Source: Algorimicrobium algoritergicola (GTDB lineage Bacteria > Bacteroidota > Bacteroidia > Flavobacteriales > Flavobacteriaceae). Taken from it: DNA of 64,000 nt. The position numbers were made by a program, and so were the translations under genes. The notes beneath the pieces were generated by a model, which searched no databases, was not told the DNA's origin, and was given only the letters and a program-made list of their open reading frames with translations. This document shows, in pieces, positions 9,394 through 18,635 of the stretch. How positions within the stretch are numbered: position 1 is the first letter of the stretch; every line of letters starts with the position of its first letter. The stretch lies in contig NZ_VSKL01000006.1 in NCBI RefSeq assembly GCF_008086165.1, positions 62,001 through 126,000 on the forward strand, in the 5' to 3' direction.

Positions 9394-10158
9394 CTATATT
9401 CGGATGGTGAAATGTTCCTTGCCTTGTTCTTTACGGAAAAATACAAAGCCCCAGAAAAAGGTGTCGATGGTAACGGATACTTGCGGGTGTTGTTTGATGA
9501 TTTCCCAAGCTTGGGTCATGCCTTCGGACCAATAAATATCATCGAAAATAAAGATGGTGTCGTTGTGGGCTGATGGGAGAAGGGTTTCAAAATATGCTAT
9601 TGTGGCTTCTTTGGTATGGTTGCCATCAAAAAAGACCAGATCCCAAGGCTGCTGGTTTCCTTTATTGAGATGCTGGCTGAAATGGCCTGTTAGGAATTGG
9701 ATGTTTTTATAATCTGCTAACGCCGTTTGTGTGAACTTGGAGCAATTTGGACAGCCTTCAATCGTCGTGATTTTTGCTTGTGGATGTCCCAAATGCATGG
9801 CTTGTGTGGCAATGCCTAAAGATGTGCCCAACTCCAAAATATGTTCTGGTTGGACATACTGGGTTAAGCGATACCCTAATTTGGCGCGCTTTAAAGGTGT
9901 GCCAGACGTTTTGGCTATTTCTGAAATGCGTCTTTCCTTCGTGTTGGTTTTTTTAGAGCCCGATCCTAAATCCGTTATGGTAATGACTTCCTTATTGCTC
10001 CGGAGATTTTGTCTGTATGTTTTTAAATCCTTGTAAGCCGGATAGGTTGTTTTGTTATAAAAGCATTTTGTGATGAGGTTGTACACAAACGGGGAGTGGA
10101 CACCGTGTTGGTTGCTGGATTTTGAAAGGAATTGTATGTATTTCTTTTGTTGGTACAC
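9394..10158 (-). CDS. Class I SAM-dependent O-methyltransferase-like protein
   Basis: A 254-residue cytosolic protein with a Rossmann methyltransferase fold. Motif I is HILELGTSLGIAT (about residue 110), followed by an acidic strand ITTIEGCPNCS and the WDLVFFDGNHT strand typical of the caffeoyl-CoA O-methyltransferase-like group. The N-terminal HGVHSPFVY segment is shared by many flavobacterial relatives. The substrate cannot be read from the sequence; its position between adenosyltransferase and ABC-F gives no pathway. The start ATG at 10158 gives the usual N-terminus. Downstream it runs into a repeat fragment and upstream into a short repeat-rich gap (10159-10361) that holds another dispersed-repeat piece. 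Confidence 0.85.
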   Translation of the reverse strand: MYQQKKYIQFLSKSSNQHGVHSPFVYNLITKCFYNKTTYPAYKDLKTYRQNLRSNKEVITITDLGSGSKKTNTKERRISEIAKTSGTPLKRAKLGYRLTQYVQPEHILELGTSLGIATQAMHLGHPQAKITTIEGCPNCSKFTQTALADYKNIQFLTGHFSQHLNKGNQQPWDLVFFDGNHTKEATIAYFETLLPSAHNDTIFIFDDIYWSEGMTQAWEIIKQHPQVSVTIDTFFWGFVFFRKEQGKEHFTIRI

Positions 10159-10361
10159 GTTTTTAGTGTTCAGTGTTCAGTGTTCGGTTTTTGGTAGTTG
10201 TTCTCGATACATCCCTCCTTGCGGTGGGACACTCGAACTGACGGGTTCCGAGTAAAAGGTTCAAGGTTATTAAGTTATTAAGTAAACCGTTACATAAAAC
10301 ATTAAAGTCATATAACTATTTGTTTGTTTAAGTCACTGGAAACTGCGACTGTAAACTATTC

Positions 10362-12221
10362 TTACTCTTCTAGCTTTGAACTTAACTCAAACCAGCGCAT
10401 TTCTTTTTCATCAATTTCATCTAGAACCTTTTGTAATTTTTCAGACAAGGTATTGATTTCGTCTGGTGACAAGTCTGGGTTTAGGAATTCTTTTTCCATG
10501 GTCTGCTTGTTGTGTTCTAGACTGCTTATTTTACTTTCAATGTTTTTGTATTCCTTTTGCTCGTTGTAGGTTAACTTGGTATTATTATCCTTTTTCCAGT
10601 TTTTCTTTTCCTTTTTATCATCCTCTTTGGATTCTGGTTCTTGGCTGTCTTCATAAGTCCTGAAGTCGGAGTAATTCCCCGGGAAATCTTCCACAACCCC
10701 TTCGCCACGAAATATTAATAAGTGATCGACAATTTTATCCATAAAATACCTGTCGTGAGAGACCACCATTAAACAACCTGGGAAATCTAATAGAAAGCTT
10801 TCAAGGACATTTAGGGTTACAATATCTAAATCGTTTGTTGGCTCATCCAGAATTAAAAAGTTTGGATTCTGAATCAATACGGTACATAAATACAATCGTT
10901 TACGTTCACCACCACTTAATTTCTCTACAAAGTCATATTGCTTTTTTCGACTGAATAAAAAGCGCTCCAGCAATTGACCTGCACTAATTTGACTTCCTTT
11001 TTTAAGGGGAATATACTCGCCGTATTCTTTAATCACATCAATTACCTTTTGATTGGGTTTGATGTTAATACCTGCTTGGGTATAATAGCCGAATTTCACG
11101 GTTTCACCAATAACCACTTTACCAGCGTCTGGTTGGTGTAATTGGGTAATGATATTTAAAAAGGTGGATTTACCTGTTCCATTCTTACCAATAATGCCAA
11201 TGCGTTCCCCTTTTTTAAAGGTGTATTCAAAGTTGTCTAGAATGGTTTTGTCTTTAAAACTTTTACTAATTTTATGAAGCTCTAATATCTTGCTGCCAAG
11301 GCGTTCCATATTCAATTCTAACTGGATTTGATGGTCTTGACGTCTTTGATTGGCACGGTGTTTAATATCGTGAAAATCGTCTATTCGCGATTTGGATTTT
11401 GTAGTACGTGCTTTGGGTTGCTTGCGCATCCAATCCAATTCTTTTTTAAAGAGTTGCTTGGCTTTTCCTGTTTCAGTCGCTTCATTTTCAATACGTGCTT
11501 CGCGCTTCTCTAGATAGTACGAATAGTTTCCTTTATAGGTGTGTAATTGCCCATGGTCCAACTCAATGATTTCATTACACACACGCTCTAGAAAATACCT
11601 GTCGTGTGTTACCATGAAGAGTGTAATTTGTTCTTTGGCAAAGAAATCTTCTAGCCACTCAATCATTTCTAAATCTAAATGGTTGGTAGGCTCATCTAAA
11701 ATTAATAAGTCTGGTTTTTTAAGTAAGGCGTTGGCCAATGCCAAGCGTTTTTTCTGCCCCCCCGATAAGGCACTCACTTTCTGATTGAGGTTATCTAGTT
11801 TTAATTGGGATAAAATAAGCTTATACTGGGTTTCAAAATCCCAAGCCTGATGGCTATCCATTAGCTCGAAGGCTTTTTGGTAGGCTTCGGCATCATCCGG
11901 ATTCTCCAAGGCTTTCTCGTAATCCTTAATAACCTCTAAAATGGGGTTGGAGGTATCAAAAATGGCTTCTTCCACCGTAAGGTCCTGATTGAGTTCGGGG
12001 TCTTGAGACAGGACGGCAACCGTAATGTCTTTTCGGTAGATGATTTGACCCGAATCGGCTGTATCTTTTCCAGCTAACATATTTAAAATAGAGGTCTTTC
12101 CCGTTCCATTTTTAGCCACAAAGGCAATTTTCTGATCTTTATGGATGCTAAAGGACAGGTTTTCGAATAGCGTTAATTCGCCATAAGATTTCGATATATT
12201 TTCAACAGTAAGGTAGTTCAA
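10362..12221 (-). CDS. ABC-F family ATPase, Uup-like
   Basis: A 619-residue soluble protein with two ABC ATPase domains and no membrane segments, the plan of ABC-F translation factors that act on the ribosome. Walker A loops are AKNGTGKTS (about 36) and GKNGTGKST (about 343); signatures are LSGGQKKRL and LSGGERKRL; Walker B/D-loops are LLILDEPTNHLDL and FLILDEPTNDLDI. A charged linker lies between the domains. The C-terminal about 90 residues are Lys/Glu-rich and probably coiled coil, which favours Uup over EttA. It is divergent from the Wza gene, with a 100-bp shared upstream region. The exact cellular role of Uup proteins (ribosome rescue, DNA transposon excision effects) is not decided by sequence. 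Confidence 0.93.
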   Translation of the reverse strand: MNYLTVENISKSYGELTLFENLSFSIHKDQKIAFVAKNGTGKTSILNMLAGKDTADSGQIIYRKDITVAVLSQDPELNQDLTVEEAIFDTSNPILEVIKDYEKALENPDDAEAYQKAFELMDSHQAWDFETQYKLILSQLKLDNLNQKVSALSGGQKKRLALANALLKKPDLLILDEPTNHLDLEMIEWLEDFFAKEQITLFMVTHDRYFLERVCNEIIELDHGQLHTYKGNYSYYLEKREARIENEATETGKAKQLFKKELDWMRKQPKARTTKSKSRIDDFHDIKHRANQRRQDHQIQLELNMERLGSKILELHKISKSFKDKTILDNFEYTFKKGERIGIIGKNGTGKSTFLNIITQLHQPDAGKVVIGETVKFGYYTQAGINIKPNQKVIDVIKEYGEYIPLKKGSQISAGQLLERFLFSRKKQYDFVEKLSGGERKRLYLCTVLIQNPNFLILDEPTNDLDIVTLNVLESFLLDFPGCLMVVSHDRYFMDKIVDHLLIFRGEGVVEDFPGNYSDFRTYEDSQEPESKEDDKKEKKNWKKDNNTKLTYNEQKEYKNIESKISSLEHNKQTMEKEFLNPDLSPDEINTLSEKLQKVLDEIDEKEMRWFELSSKLEE

Positions 12222-12271
12222 CGTCTATTTTTTTGCAAAGAACGTAAATAATTCAAAATTTATACGATAAG

Positions 12272-12302
12272 TTTTGATATTCCTACTGAAAAGCTATATT
12301 TG
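12272..12302 (+). promoter_or_regulatory. Bacteroidota-type promoter for the wza-wzc operon
   Basis: TTTTG at 12272-12276, an 18-nt spacer, and TATATTTG at 12295-12302 match the Bacteroidota primary-sigma consensus (TTG, 17-23 nt, TAnnTTTG). The predicted transcript starts near 12309, just ahead of the ATG at 12325. This also shows that the upstream ATG at 12274 cannot be the start. Confidence 0.75.
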
Positions 12303-12324
12303 TGAAGAAACTTGCACCCTCAAC

Positions 12325-13119
12325 ATGAAGCATTTATATGTTATTATACTTGGTTTAATCGCCTTGCTATCTGTGTCTTGTATACCCAATAAAGAGTTGG
12401 TTTACCTACAAAATAAAGGTACCGCTACCGATACGACCCAAGTTATTACTGAAAAACAGAAACCCTATCGCGTACAAATTAATGATATTTTGAATATCCG
12501 TGTGAAAGCGATGGATCAAACAAACATTCAAATGTTTAACCCTTCCGGTGAACAAGATTTAAACGCGTCTGGGGATCAGCGCGCCTTTTTTGATGGGTTT
12601 ACCGTGGATTTACATGGGAATATTCGGATTCCTATTCTAGGCGAAGTGAACGTGTTAGGTTATACCACGGAAGAGATAGAAAAATTATTGGAAACTAAAC
12701 TATTGGAAGAAGAACTTAAGGAAACCTCTAATATCTTTGTGACTGTGAAGTTAACAGGCCTGCGATTTACCGTTACTGGTGAAGTGGGGAGTACGGGAAC
12801 GCAAACCTTGTATCAGCCCCGAGTTAATATTTTTGAAGCACTTGCCAATGCTGGAGATGTGACAGTCACTGGAGACCGAAAGGATGTGACTATTATCAGG
12901 CAGTACCCTCAAGGGCAGCAAATTCACCATTTGAATTTATTGGATATCAGCGTGATGGATTCTCCGTATTATTATATTCAAATGAATGATATTATTTATG
13001 TAAAGCCCTTGAAACAAAAATCATGGGGAACCGGTGTGACAGGTTTACAAACATTTGGGACAATTATAACCGTAGTTTCATTTGTAACCACTACTATCTT
13101 ACTTATAGACAGGCTTTAA
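12325..13119 (+). CDS. Polysaccharide export outer-membrane lipoprotein, Wza family
   Basis: A 264-residue lipoprotein of the Wza/BexD/GldK-unrelated polysaccharide export family (Poly_export and SLBB domains), which forms the outer-membrane exit pore for capsule or exopolysaccharide. I chose the ATG at 12325 because it follows a good promoter and starts a clean lipoprotein signal (MKHLYVIILG, lipobox LSVSC, Cys at residue 19). The Poly_export domain covers about 45-150 (PYRVQINDILNIRV, GNIRIPILGEV), then SLBB-like strands (FTVTGEVGSTGTQ). A hydrophobic C-terminal segment (TIITVVSFVTTTILL) may be the transmembrane helix of the octameric pore. It is 3 nt upstream of the Wzc gene, so the two are co-transcribed. 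Confidence 0.94.
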   Translation: MKHLYVIILGLIALLSVSCIPNKELVYLQNKGTATDTTQVITEKQKPYRVQINDILNIRVKAMDQTNIQMFNPSGEQDLNASGDQRAFFDGFTVDLHGNIRIPILGEVNVLGYTTEEIEKLLETKLLEEELKETSNIFVTVKLTGLRFTVTGEVGSTGTQTLYQPRVNIFEALANAGDVTVTGDRKDVTIIRQYPQGQQIHHLNLLDISVMDSPYYYIQMNDIIYVKPLKQKSWGTGVTGLQTFGTIITVVSFVTTTILLIDRL

Positions 13120-13122
13120 ATT

Positions 13123-15597
13123 ATGGCAGAATACGATTATGACGATATGGATTCAGGCGAAGGCGGGAGTATTAATTTCGACTTTAAGGGGTATCTATTT
13201 AAAATTCTAAATCTTTGGAAATTTGTACTCGCCTGTATTGGTGTGGCTCTGATTATTGCCTATTTCATCAATGTCCGGAAACAGAATGTTTATAAGCTTG
13301 AATCGCTTATTTCTGTAGAAAACGATCAGAACCCTTTTTTTACTGCTAATACCAGTATTTCTTTTAATTGGGGTGGTGTGTCTGGGAAAATGGGGAAAAC
13401 CATTACCACGTTACAAACCCGAACCCACAACGAAAAGGTCGTGGATTCGTTAAAGTCCTATATGAACTATTTTAAAGAAGGTAAATACCGTAAAATAGAT
13501 ATTTATAAACAAGCCCCTTTTGTGTTTACTCCTGATTTAGCGCAACCACAATTGTTAGGGCACTTTATTGGCATTCGGTTTTTATCAGATTCTTCATTTG
13601 AAGTATTTACGGCATTTGAATCGGAGCGGGGTTCTGGACAGCGTTATGACACTAAAGAGCGGCTACCTGTTTCATTACCTTTAGGGCCATTTCAAAAGGA
13701 ATTTGCATTAGGAGAGGTGGTTAATTTGCCCTTTTTTCATGGTGTTGTGACCTTGCGACCTGACCGAACGATTAAAACTGGACACGAATTTTTTATGCAG
13801 TTTAGTAATTTTGATGGAATTGTTAATAGCTATAAACACGGTATTGGGGTCAGTCCCTTTAGTAGTGCTTCTGCTTCTGTGTTGCGTTTGAGTTTAGCTG
13901 GGAATAACAAGTCTAAAATTGTAGACTACCTGAATACCACCGCTATTATTTTGAGTGAAACGGAACTGGAACGCAAAAACCTGTATGCCACCAATACGAT
14001 AAAATTTATTGATAGTAGTTTGAATGCGGTTAATACCAATTTAAAAGACTTTGCAGATGAGATGAATACCTTCCGGAAGCAAAATAAGGTATTTGATGTT
14101 TCTACAGAAATGGCTGATATCTCCAGTAAACTGAAGGATTTGGAGATGCAAAAAGAAACAGAAATTAGCAAACTCAATTATTTAGACGCTTTAGAGAACT
14201 ACCTTCAAACGAAGACCGATTATACCAGTATTGCCGCACCATCCTCTGTTGGTATTGAAGAAGGTAATATACAGAGTAGTGTTTCTAAAATAACGGCTTT
14301 GGCGATTGAACGTCAAGGCTATGAGTATACCACCCGTGAGAGTTCGACTATTTTTAAAGATTTAGATCGGAAAATTGACGCTGAAAAGAATGTGCTTTTA
14401 GAAACTATTAGGGCTACGAAAAGTACCATTCGGATTCTGATGAATAGTCTCAATACCAACATTGCTAATTTAGAAGCCAAATTGAGTGGTTTACCCGAAG
14501 ATCAGCAAGCGTTTTTAAAGATTCAGCGTAAGTTGGATATTAGTCAGGAAGCCTATAATTTGTATATGGATAAGCGGAGTGAGGCCGCTATTGTGAAGGC
14601 TGCCAACATATCTGATATTAGTATTATTGATGAAGCCAAGGATATAGGGGGTGGACTGATTGGTCCTAATAAATCCTTGAATTATATGATGGGTTTGATG
14701 CTGGGATTCTTTATTCCGATGTTTCTGATATTCGTCATCTTTTTATTGGATCATACCATTCATGGGTCTGATGAGGTGGAGCGCCTGTCAAAAATTCCTA
14801 TTTTGGGATTAATTGGAAAATACCGCTACCATAATAATTTGGTAGTATTTGAAAAGCCTAAATCGGCTGTAGCGGAATCCTTCCGGTCTATACGGTCTAG
14901 TTTGCAATTTATTCTCAATAAGAACCCGAAGGACGGTGGTCGAACCATAATGATTACCTCTTCCGTGAGTGGTGAAGGAAAAACGTTTTGTTCCATAAAC
15001 ATAGCCACGGTATATGCTTTGAGTGGGAAGAAAACCATTCTATTAGGGCTGGATTTACGGAAACCTAAAATATTTGACGATTTCAATTTGACTAATGATA
15101 CGGGGATGGTGAATTATTTTATTGGTGAATCGGATTTTGCTTCGGTTGTTAATCATACACATATTGAAAATCTAGATGTGGTTCCTGCAGGGCCTATCCC
15201 TCCAAACCCCTCCGAATTATTGATGAGTGGGAATATGGAGACACTGATTGCAGAACTCCGTCAAACTTATGATATTATTGTGTTAGATACGCCCCCTTTA
15301 GGCTTGGTGACCGATGCTTTGGAATTGGTAAAATATGCCGATACGTCTATATTTATGGTGCGTTTGGACTATACTAAAAAAGGGATGCTCCAATTGATTA
15401 ACGCCAAATATCGTGGTGGTGAAATTAAGAATATCAACTTCGTCTTGAACTTCTATAAGCATAAAACCAATCATAATTACGGTTATGGCTACGGTTATGG
15501 CTATGGTTATGGCTATGGTGTTTACGGGAATGCTTACCATGACGATGATAAAAAAGGAATACTTGGTCGGGTTAGGCAGTTTTTGAAACGGATTTGA
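13123..15597 (+). CDS. Wzc-type polysaccharide co-polymerase and tyrosine autokinase
   Basis: An 824-residue inner-membrane protein that couples chain length control with a cytoplasmic BY-kinase. The first helix (FVLACIGVALIIAYFI) lies near residue 37 and the second (MMGLMLGFFIPMFLIFVIF) near 520; between them is a large periplasmic coiled-coil region. The kinase domain has Walker A SSVSGEGKT (about 613), Walker A' GLDLRKPK and Walker B IIVLDTPPLG. The C-terminus carries the expected tyrosine cluster, here an unusual (Gly-Tyr) run at about 786-800 encoded by 12-bp tandem repeats. It partners with the Wza protein directly upstream and is fused kinase plus adaptor as in proteobacterial Wzc. Confidence 0.95.
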   Translation: MAEYDYDDMDSGEGGSINFDFKGYLFKILNLWKFVLACIGVALIIAYFINVRKQNVYKLESLISVENDQNPFFTANTSISFNWGGVSGKMGKTITTLQTRTHNEKVVDSLKSYMNYFKEGKYRKIDIYKQAPFVFTPDLAQPQLLGHFIGIRFLSDSSFEVFTAFESERGSGQRYDTKERLPVSLPLGPFQKEFALGEVVNLPFFHGVVTLRPDRTIKTGHEFFMQFSNFDGIVNSYKHGIGVSPFSSASASVLRLSLAGNNKSKIVDYLNTTAIILSETELERKNLYATNTIKFIDSSLNAVNTNLKDFADEMNTFRKQNKVFDVSTEMADISSKLKDLEMQKETEISKLNYLDALENYLQTKTDYTSIAAPSSVGIEEGNIQSSVSKITALAIERQGYEYTTRESSTIFKDLDRKIDAEKNVLLETIRATKSTIRILMNSLNTNIANLEAKLSGLPEDQQAFLKIQRKLDISQEAYNLYMDKRSEAAIVKAANISDISIIDEAKDIGGGLIGPNKSLNYMMGLMLGFFIPMFLIFVIFLLDHTIHGSDEVERLSKIPILGLIGKYRYHNNLVVFEKPKSAVAESFRSIRSSLQFILNKNPKDGGRTIMITSSVSGEGKTFCSINIATVYALSGKKTILLGLDLRKPKIFDDFNLTNDTGMVNYFIGESDFASVVNHTHIENLDVVPAGPIPPNPSELLMSGNMETLIAELRQTYDIIVLDTPPLGLVTDALELVKYADTSIFMVRLDYTKKGMLQLINAKYRGGEIKNINFVLNFYKHKTNHNYGYGYGYGYGYGYGVYGNAYHDDDKKGILGRVRQFLKRI
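15478..15520 (+). repeat. 12-bp in-frame tandem repeat coding the Gly-Tyr tail of Wzc
   Basis: About three copies of GGTTATGGCTAY in frame inside the kinase gene, giving alternating Gly and Tyr. Slippage would change the number of tyrosines in steps of two without breaking the frame. Confidence 0.8.
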
Positions 15598-15640
15598 TGA
15601 GGTGTGAGGTTTGAGGTGTTAGTTGTGGCGTTGTGGAGGT

Positions 15641-15800
15641 GCAGAGTTGCAAAGTTGCAAAGTTGCAGAGTTGCAGAGTTGCAGAGTTGCAGAGTTGCAG
15701 AGTAGCAGAGTTGCAGAGTTGCATAGTTTCAGAGTTGTGGAGTAGCAGAGTTGCAGAGTTACAGAGTTACAGCGTTACAAAGAGGCAGAGTTGCAAAAGT
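15641..15800 (+). repeat. Octamer (GCAGAGTT) tandem array, copy 1
   Basis: Around 19 contiguous copies of the octamer GCAGAGTT with variants (gcaaagtt, acagagtt, gtggagta) fill the intergenic space between the wzc gene and the dehydrogenase. The open frames seen across it encode only a repeated LQSCRVAE-like peptide and are not genes. A second, cleaner array of the same unit and orientation lies at 37715-37978. Confidence 0.9.
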
Positions 15801-15843
15801 TTGATTAGGATACGCGTTACAGCGATAATTAAAGAATAAATCA

Positions 15844-17130
15844 ATGAAGAAACATCAAATTACTATTGTAGGATTGGGTTATGTGGGTTTGCCATTGGCT
15901 GTTGAATTTGCCAAGAAATATGCCGTAACGGGTTTTGATATTTATAGCAAGCGCATTCAGGAGTTGCGTTCTGGGAAAGACCGAACGTTGGAAGTTACGC
16001 CATCTGAATTGGAAGCCGTATTAACGGATACCTTGGGTGATACGGGTTTATATGTTACAGATGATGTTGACGCTTTGGCAGATTCTAATATCTATATTAT
16101 TACCGTACCAACGCCTACAGACTCCTTGAATAAGCCCGTTTTTACACCTTTGATTAAAGCCAGTGAAGCTATTGGAAAGGTTCTGAAGAAAGGGGATATT
16201 GTTATTTATGAATCGACTGTTTATCCTGGTGTTACCGAAGATATTTGTGTGCCTATTTTGGCTTCTGTTTCTGGACTGACCTTTAATGAAGATTTCTATG
16301 CCGGTTATTCACCTGAACGTATTAATCCGGGTGATAAAAAACATACCGTAACTAAAATATTGAAAGTTACTTCTGGTTCTACGCCAGAAATAGCCACCGT
16401 AGTTGATGATTTATACCGCTCTATTATTACGGCGGGCACCCATAAAGCCCCTTCGATTAAAGTGGCAGAGGCAGCCAAAGTTATTGAAAACTCGCAACGT
16501 GATATAAATATTGCCTTTGTGAATGAGTTGTCAAAAATCTTCCGCTTATTAGACATTGATACGAAAGCGGTATTAGAGGCCGCCGGTACGAAATGGAATT
16601 TTATTAAGTTCACCCCTGGTTTGGTTGGTGGGCACTGTATAGGTGTAGACCCGTATTATTTGGCGCAAAAAGCTATTGAAAGTGGTTATAACCCTGAAAT
16701 TATATTGGCAGGCCGTAAAATGAATGACAGTATGGGTGGTTATGTGGCTACCGAAACTGTTAAAATGATGATTAAAAAAGGTGCGACTATCAAAGGGTCC
16801 AATGTACTTGTTTTAGGCATCACCTTTAAGGAGAACTGTCCGGATATCCGAAATTCTCGTGCTATAGATATTATCCGAGAATTTGAAACTTATCACGTGA
16901 ATGTTACTGTTTTTGATCCTTGGGCTTCGGCTGAAGAAGTGCATCATGAATATGGTTTGAACTTGATTTCTCAAGCTGCTGATTTGACCGGAAATTATGA
17001 CGGGATTGTATTAGCCGTTTCGCATAACGAATTTTTAACGCTTGATGTTATGGCTTTGAAAGGTGTGAATGGTGTTGTATTTGATGTGAAATCGTTATTG
17101 CCCAAGGAGCAGGCGGATGGGCGTTTGTAG
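15844..17130 (+). CDS. Nucleotide-sugar dehydrogenase, TviB/WbpO type
   Basis: A 428-residue member of the UDP-glucose/GDP-mannose dehydrogenase family, which oxidises C6 of an NDP-hexose to a carboxylate with two NAD+. The N-terminal NAD-binding loop is GLGYVGLPLAVEFA; the central region has STVYPGVTED and the substrate motif YSPERINPGD; the catalytic Cys265 lies in GGHCIGVDPYY; the C-terminal domain has GITFKENCPDIRNS. Overall it resembles the TviB/WbpO branch, which makes UDP-GalNAcA from UDP-GalNAc or UDP-GlcNAcA, rather than UDP-glucose dehydrogenase; this substrate choice is by motif impression only. It supplies an acidic sugar to the polysaccharide made by the cluster and lies after wza-wzc, behind an octamer array. 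Confidence 0.9.
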   Translation: MKKHQITIVGLGYVGLPLAVEFAKKYAVTGFDIYSKRIQELRSGKDRTLEVTPSELEAVLTDTLGDTGLYVTDDVDALADSNIYIITVPTPTDSLNKPVFTPLIKASEAIGKVLKKGDIVIYESTVYPGVTEDICVPILASVSGLTFNEDFYAGYSPERINPGDKKHTVTKILKVTSGSTPEIATVVDDLYRSIITAGTHKAPSIKVAEAAKVIENSQRDINIAFVNELSKIFRLLDIDTKAVLEAAGTKWNFIKFTPGLVGGHCIGVDPYYLAQKAIESGYNPEIILAGRKMNDSMGGYVATETVKMMIKKGATIKGSNVLVLGITFKENCPDIRNSRAIDIIREFETYHVNVTVFDPWASAEEVHHEYGLNLISQAADLTGNYDGIVLAVSHNEFLTLDVMALKGVNGVVFDVKSLLPKEQADGRL

Positions 17131-17134
17131 TTAG

Positions 17135-17180
17135 ACGTTGAGTTGTGAGTTGTGAGTTGTGAGTTGTGGAGTTGTTTAGT
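17135..17180 (+). repeat. GAGTTGT heptamer run
   Basis: About four to five tandem copies of GAGTTGT directly after the dehydrogenase stop codon. No terminator is seen in it. Confidence 0.65.
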
Positions 17181-17214
17181 TCATAAATTTCTGGAGGGGA
17201 CTTCTTTAGTGTTT

Positions 17215-17460
17215 TTAAATTTTCATTGATACATGTTCATTTTTTATTCAATTGCTTATTTTAATATAAGGTTTCATGATATGCTTCGCAGTTTCATTGA
17301 TAAAAAAACGAACCAAAAAAATCTAGGCTGATTTTAGTAGCCTTGAAAACTGCATCAAAGCCTTACCTTGCGGATGGCAACCGCTGCGCTAGGCCATCCT
17401 CCGCTGCCTTATGCGGCGGCTTTTATTAGTTTTACTACGGCATCGAAAAGTAGGCCGTTT
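17215..17460. repeat. Long dispersed repeat, left copy
   Basis: The first 121 bp (17215-17335) recur at 18248-18368 with, by eye, one or a few differences, and the following about 100 bp (around gctgcgctaggccatcc and ccttatgcggcggctt) recur less exactly at 18390-18485. The two copies are in the same orientation and enclose the 49-bp tandem repeats. No gene is evident in the whole gene-free stretch 17131-18635. Confidence 0.85.
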
Positions 17461-17566
17461 GTCAGTTTTATTACATTCTTTTCAACTTTTAAACTATGGC
17501 TTATTGTTTAGGTAAGACCTTTTGAAGGTTAACTATTTTTGACTTTCAGTTAAATACGTATTTATT

Positions 17567-17797
17567 ATGTTCATTTTATTCGCTCATGCTTATTTTCTAG
17601 TGGAACTCATGATGTGCTTCGCAGTTATTCGTGCGTTTATATTTTTTATTGGAACTCATGATGTGCTTCGCAGTTATTCGTGCGTTTATATTTTTTATTG
17701 GAACTCATGATGTACTTCGCAGTTATTCGCTCATGCTTATTTTCTAGTGGTACTCATGATGTGCTTCGCAGTGCACTGCGTGACGTTCGCTTTTTTC
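17567..17797. repeat. 49-bp tandem repeat, four copies
   Basis: Units starting ggaactcatgatgtgcttcg at 17602, 17651, 17700 and 17749 (exactly 49 bp apart; the last has ggtactc). The block is preceded by a leader (tatgttcattttattcgc) that recurs 300 bp downstream. It does not encode a protein. Confidence 0.85.
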
Positions 17798-17866
17798 TTT
17801 AAGTTAACTTGGATTGTAAAATTACTTTGATTTATAACTTTTTAGAGTTGCATTATTTATAATATT

Positions 17867-17990
17867 ATGTTCATTTTATTCGCTCATGCTTATTTTCTAG
17901 TGGAACTCATGATGTGCTTCGCAGTTATTCGTGCGTTTATATTTTTTATTGGTACTTATGATGTGCTGCGCAGTTGCCTTGATGCAAAAC
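17867..17990. repeat. Second copy of the leader plus 49-bp unit
   Basis: 17867-17952 repeats 17567-17652 at an offset of exactly 300 bp, followed by another diverged 49-bp unit (ggtacttatgatgtgctgcg). An apparent 78-residue frame here is produced by the repeat and is not supported as a gene. Confidence 0.8.
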
Positions 17991-18247
17991 GAACCAAAAA
18001 ATCAAAACCGTTTTTAGGAAATCACTGCGTGACGCAAGCTTTTTTTCTTAAGATCATTATGGAATGTGAATTGTATTTTGTTCATAACTCCCTTTTTATT
18101 TGATGGTTTAGTTTATTTTGTAGCTTGCTATTTCTGAAAACGGTTGGGCTATTGGTTTAGCTATTAGCGTTTTATTTGCAATTATTGCTTGCTATTTTTT
18201 TCATTCTTTTGTACTCACCACACTTGTTTATTTTATTTTTAGTGTTA

Positions 18248-18485
18248 TTAAATTTTCATTGATACATGTTCATTTTTTATTCAATTGCTTATTTTAATTT
18301 AAGGTTTCATGATATGCTTCGCAGTTTCATTGATAAAAAAACGAACCAAAAAAATCTAGGCTGATTTTCGTTGTCTTGAAAACTTCATAAAATCTATGCC
18401 TGCGGTGACAATCGCTGCGCTAGGCCATCCTCTACTGCCTTATGCGGCGGCTTTTATTGGTTTTACTACACTAATTAAAAGTAGG
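18248..18485. repeat. Long dispersed repeat, right copy
   Basis: Second copy of the element at 17215-17460, same orientation, 1033 bp downstream. It ends about 150 bp before the start of the T9SS-secreted protein gene. Confidence 0.85.
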
Positions 18486-18635
18486 CCTTGATAGATGAGA
18501 AACTCTGAATGACACTGGTTTTTTTTACAACTATTTACGGGATTTAAGGGTAACAAATTCATCTCTCTGTGTATATACCTCTGAAAGCGGTTCCCGAAAA
18601 GCTAACAGAGTAGGGGTCATAAAACACATTATATC

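Noticed and set aside
12274..12324. Upstream ATG for the wza gene
   Set aside because: It lies at the -33 box of the promoter and would destroy the lipoprotein signal; the start at 12325 gives a clean lipobox.
15633..15839. 68-residue open frame across the octamer array
   Set aside because: It is produced by the 8-bp tandem repeat, has the LQSCRVAE periodicity in every phase and no independent coding signal.
17867..18103. 78-residue frame in the 49-bp repeat island
   Set aside because: It repeats the sequence of the tandem units and changes frame in the parallel copy.
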